Origin: a virus
DNA: 35,683 bases
IMG/VR virus record: IMGVR_UViG_3300025096_000064
Span: 1 to 35,683 of that record
Direction: 5' to 3' (one strand)
Part shown: positions 33,047 to 35,683 of the stretch, one piece after another
Layout of the letters: every line of letters starts with the position of its first letter
Position numbering within the stretch: the first letter of the stretch is position 1
The notes under the pieces: generated by a model
Database searches by the model: none
Seen by the model: the letters and a program-made list of their open reading frames with translations, nothing else
What the model was told of the DNA's origin: nothing
Program-made: the position numbers and the translations under genes

Positions 33047-34093
33047 ATGTTTGAATATTTTTATCACGAGTTACTTCGCAAAACTGTAATTGGTTTTGGA
33101 ACTCTATTCAATAATATAATTATCAAGAAGACAGATAGCAATGACAATACTGTCAGTGCTATGAAAGTTCCTCTTGCCTATGGACCTACTCAAAAGTTTT
33201 TAGCGAGACTTGAGCAAGTTCCTGACTTGAATAAACCTGTTCAAATGACGTTGCCAAGAATGTCATTTGAGTTTAATGGTTTGTCTTACGACCCAACTCG
33301 CAAAACCACAGCAACTAAGACCTTTATTAGTAAGGATGCTAGTAATTCTAAGACTCAGAAAAAAACTTATATGCCTGTGCCATATAATATGAGATTTGAA
33401 TTGTCAATCCTTTCAAAGACTAATGAGGATGCTCTTCAAATTATTGAACAAATTCTTCCATACTTTCAACCATCATATAATCTTACAATCACTATGATTG
33501 CTGAGATTAATGAGAAAAAAGATATCCCAATTCAACTGGAAAATATCTCAATGGATGACCAGTATGAGGGAGATTTTTCTACAAGAACTGCTTTAGTTTA
33601 TACTCTCGCATTTACTGCTAAGACGCATCTGTTCGGTCCTGTCCAGGATAGCAAGATTATTAAGAAGGCTACTGTGGATGTTATGACTGGAATTGATAGA
33701 CCAAAACGTGAAATGAGATATACTGTAACTCCAAGAGCAATCAAGGACTATAATGATGATGTAGTAACCACCCTTGCTGAGGATATTACTGCTGACGAGA
33801 GATATATTACGGTTGACAGTGCGTCATCAATTACTGCTGAGACTTACATTTATGTAGATAGTGAAGAGATGTACGTTGAGAAAATCACTGGCAATAAACT
33901 GACTGTTAAACGTGGTCAGGACAGTAGCACCGCAGATCAACACGTTAGAGGTTCTGCCGTTAAGTTGATTACTGCTGCTGATGATGCTCTCATTGACATT
34001 GGAGATGATTTTGGATTCAATGAATCTACTTCATTCTTCCAAGATTTTAAAGAGTTTAGTCCTACATTAAACACTGATGTTAATCCAATCTGA
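33047..34093 (+). CDS. 15: Proximal tail sheath stabiliser gp15 with added C-terminal module (348 aa)
   Basis: MFEYFYHELLRKTVIGFGTL, the IIIKK strand, VPLAYGPTQKFLARL (about residues 43-57) and LPRMSFEFNGLSYDPTRKTT (about 69-88) are diagnostic of gp15, which caps the tail tube and sheath and binds the neck. T4 gp15 has 272 residues. The extra length is mainly a C-terminal ID-E-I type module at about 242-308 (ERYITVDSASSITAETYIYV, DSEEMYVEKITGN, LTVKRGQDSSTADQHVRG), which also occurs in both giants. Its stop overlaps the gp16 start by one base (TGATG). Confidence 0.93.
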   Translation: MFEYFYHELLRKTVIGFGTLFNNIIIKKTDSNDNTVSAMKVPLAYGPTQKFLARLEQVPDLNKPVQMTLPRMSFEFNGLSYDPTRKTTATKTFISKDASNSKTQKKTYMPVPYNMRFELSILSKTNEDALQIIEQILPYFQPSYNLTITMIAEINEKKDIPIQLENISMDDQYEGDFSTRTALVYTLAFTAKTHLFGPVQDSKIIKKATVDVMTGIDRPKREMRYTVTPRAIKDYNDDVVTTLAEDITADERYITVDSASSITAETYIYVDSEEMYVEKITGNKLTVKRGQDSSTADQHVRGSAVKLITAADDALIDIGDDFGFNESTSFFQDFKEFSPTLNTDVNPI

Positions 34094-34521
34094 TGACTTC
34101 AAGTAAATACAATGATTTAAATGACGCCTTCGATGTTGAGAGTGAAATTGTTTCGCCTTCAGATATGAAGAGAGAAATTGCTAAACTAACCTCAAATAAA
34201 GACGACATTAAAAAGGACTATGATTACACTAGAGGTAATCTATATTCCATTATTGAAAAAGGTCAAGATGCAATAAATAGTATTTTAGAATTGGCACAAG
34301 ACAGTGAGATGCCTAGAGCATACGAGGTTGCCGGTCAGTTGATTAAAAATGTATCTGATGCTACAGATAAACTGATGGATCTTCAGAAAAAAGTGAAGGA
34401 CTTGGAAAAAGAGGAGGATGTCAAGGGACCTACAACCGTAAATAATGCGTTATTTGTTGGTTCTACAGCAGACCTTCAAAAGTTAATCAAACAAGGTTTT
34501 AAGCAAGACGATGCCAAGTAA
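34093..34521 (+). CDS. 16: Terminase small subunit gp16
   Basis: At 142 residues it is near T4 gp16 (164). The product is almost entirely helical, with the central helices DYDYTRGNLYSIIEKGQDAI (about 48-67) and NSILELAQDSEMPRAYEVAG, the recognisable gp16 core whose oligomer regulates DNA packaging by gp17. The C-terminus TVNNALFVGSTADLQKLIKQ is also typical (the N-N-A-x-F-V-G-S-T motif). It overlaps gp15 by 1 nt and the next gene by 11 nt. The large subunit gp17 is not in the window and presumably lies to the right. Confidence 0.92.
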   Translation: MTSSKYNDLNDAFDVESEIVSPSDMKREIAKLTSNKDDIKKDYDYTRGNLYSIIEKGQDAINSILELAQDSEMPRAYEVAGQLIKNVSDATDKLMDLQKKVKDLEKEEDVKGPTTVNNALFVGSTADLQKLIKQGFKQDDAK

Positions 34522-35578
34522 TGAACTCCCAAACTTAGGCGAATTCTTTTCTCTGATTGGAGACGAGAGAAAAAAGAAGCAAGATGAGTTCGACTCCCTT
34601 GTAGGAGATCTTGGTGGAGTGTTATCCGAGTTGGATAAGGTATCACATAAGGATAAAAAAAAGATAGAAGAAAAGAAGAAGAAAGAAGCAAAGAAAAAAG
34701 AGATTAAAGAAATTAAAGAACCTGAAGTAGTTACTGATGTAGAGAGTCTCTTTACAGAGTTTGCTAATATCAAAAAGCAAGCAAAGGAAAAGAAGGAGAA
34801 AGAAATCAAAGAGGCAAAAGTATTTGAGAGTTGGTTGTTCTCAGAGATTGAGGTAAAAGAAGCACCAATCATTGAACCAGATACTACAAATTATACAGGG
34901 GCAATTGAGGAAGAAGTTGTTGAGGAAATGACTCACGAGGAAATGCTTGAGGTAGCAGAGGAGCGTGAGGAAGAAAATAAGAAGGAGGAAGTTGTAGTTG
35001 ATGAATCCGTTAGCAAAGCAACTGAGATTCTAGAGAAACTTATCCCTGAGGAAGAGAAACTTACTGAGGAAGATAGTGAGATTAACGCAATGAAGCGTGA
35101 GATTGATCAACTACGCAAGATGGTATATCAGTCTATTCAATCTGCTGCTGCTCAAGGTGGTGGTGGTGAAGTCAGACTTGAGTATCTTGATGATGTTGAT
35201 CGCGACAGTACCAAGGTAGACAACAAGTTTCTCAAATATAACTCTAGCACTGGCAAATGGGAAGGTGCAGATGCTGGTGGTATTACATCTCTTGGTCTAT
35301 TGTCAGATGTTGCTGGACTCTCAACAACTGCCCTCGAAGATGGTGCTGTGCTTGAGTTTAGTGCATCTACTGGACAGTTCATCGCAACATCCAAGTCCTC
35401 TGCTGGCATCTCTACAGTTGCTATTCTTACAGACCTCACAAATGTCGTTGGAACCGCAACAACAAACGATGTACTCATCTTCAACGGAACAGATTATACC
35501 TTCGAGACACCACTCTATGTTGTGGACCTTTCCGATGGAGTTCAGGACGGTGCTCTGGACGTTGGCATTTACACCTAA
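34511..35578 (+). CDS. Highly charged virion structural protein (355 aa)
   Basis: The start at ATG 34511 lies inside gp16. Residues about 20-215 are extremely rich in Lys and Glu and probably form long helices or coiled coil (KKIEEKKKKEAKKKEIKEIK, then acidic EEEVVEEMTHEEMLEVAEER). A predicted coiled coil INAMKREIDQLRKMVYQSIQ (about 192-211) leads through a Gly-rich hinge (AAAQGGGGEV) to a beta-type C-terminal domain with LDDVDRDSTKVDNKFLKYNS and a related FNGTDYTFETPLYVVD repeat, the 'D-V-D...L-K-Y-N-x-x-T-G-K-W' element common in cyanophage fibre-type proteins. Genes of this type lie between gp16 and gp17 in cyanomyoviruses, as far as I recall. Exact location in the virion is unknown. Confidence 0.8.
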   Translation: MPSNELPNLGEFFSLIGDERKKKQDEFDSLVGDLGGVLSELDKVSHKDKKKIEEKKKKEAKKKEIKEIKEPEVVTDVESLFTEFANIKKQAKEKKEKEIKEAKVFESWLFSEIEVKEAPIIEPDTTNYTGAIEEEVVEEMTHEEMLEVAEEREEENKKEEVVVDESVSKATEILEKLIPEEEKLTEEDSEINAMKREIDQLRKMVYQSIQSAAAQGGGGEVRLEYLDDVDRDSTKVDNKFLKYNSSTGKWEGADAGGITSLGLLSDVAGLSTTALEDGAVLEFSASTGQFIATSKSSAGISTVAILTDLTNVVGTATTNDVLIFNGTDYTFETPLYVVDLSDGVQDGALDVGIYT

Positions 35579-35588
35579 ATATTATTGA

Positions 35589-35627
35589 TTCTTCTTATAT
35601 AAGAAGAAAAAGTCTGATATATATCAG
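35589..35627. repeat. Two adjacent perfect palindromes in the intergenic gap
   Basis: A 20-nt perfect palindrome (35589-35608, TTCTTCTTAT and its complement) is followed 5 nt later by a 14-nt perfect palindrome, CTGATATATATCAG (35614-35627). The first is followed by A rather than T, so it is not a standard terminator on the + strand. They may be mRNA processing or stability hairpins. Confidence 0.6.
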
Positions 35628-35657
35628 CATTTAGGTAAATACCACCAGTTCCATACA

Positions 35658-35683
35658 ATGGCAAACCCAAAAGTTAAGATTCT
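35658..35683 (+). CDS. Start of a structural protein gene, cut by the window end
   Basis: Only MANPKVKI is visible. In T4-like cyanophages a structural protein that opens with MANPK-[IV]-K commonly lies in this region, so this is probably that gene; I base this on memory of the start sequence alone. GTAAATACC at 35635-35643 is a degenerate late-promoter candidate upstream. No clear Shine-Dalgarno sequence is seen. Confidence 0.55.

Overview
The window is a late structural gene block, with a short early-type accessory stretch at its left end, from a T4-like cyanomyovirus (Kyanoviridae-type phage of marine Synechococcus or Prochlorococcus). Every credible gene is on the + strand. The order gp25, gp6, a gp7-like giant, gp8, a DUF4815 giant, gp13, gp14, gp15, gp16 follows the T4 baseplate, neck and terminase order. 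The NATAAATA late-promoter motifs, the YHYH domain, and the DUF4815 protein standing where T4 has gp9 to gp12 and wac are typical of cyanophage rather than enteric T4. The assignment rests on recognised protein patterns and gene order; no database search was possible.

Positions 1 to about 2,100 hold small genes with bacterial-style promoters. Three tandem cassettes each join a terminator hairpin to a TATAAT -10 box, with exactly 32 nt from that box to the start codon (ATG or TTG). Two of the cassette fronts are 71/72 identical. A scrambled, stop-containing fragment of the second cassette's gene lies downstream. A roughly 490-nt stretch without genes follows, carrying two sigma70-like promoters and a strong 44-nt imperfect inverted repeat.

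Positions 2,075 to 3,360 are a transition zone: a GT-A-type glycosyltransferase behind a near-consensus promoter, a 48-residue very basic protein with its own terminator, and a small hypothetical gene.

Positions 3,370 to 30,770 encode baseplate wedge and tail-fibre-side proteins: gp25, gp6, a 4,404-residue protein whose N-terminus looks like the C-terminal core of T4 gp7, gp8, a 2,900-residue DUF4815 protein, a small coiled-coil protein, a protein with a von Willebrand A-like MIDAS motif, and a small beta-rich protein. Many of these genes overlap or abut (TGATG, TAATG), which suggests coupled translation.

Positions 30,800 to 35,683 encode the neck and packaging block: gp13, gp14, gp15, small terminase gp16, a highly charged structural protein, and the first codons of another structural gene cut by the window edge.

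The most interesting pattern runs across genes. At least four kinds of small beta-type sequence module recur in the two giants and in gp8, gp14 and gp15. They account for much of the extra length of gp8, gp14 and gp15 over their T4 counterparts, as if a shared set of surface modules had been inserted into several conserved virion scaffolds.
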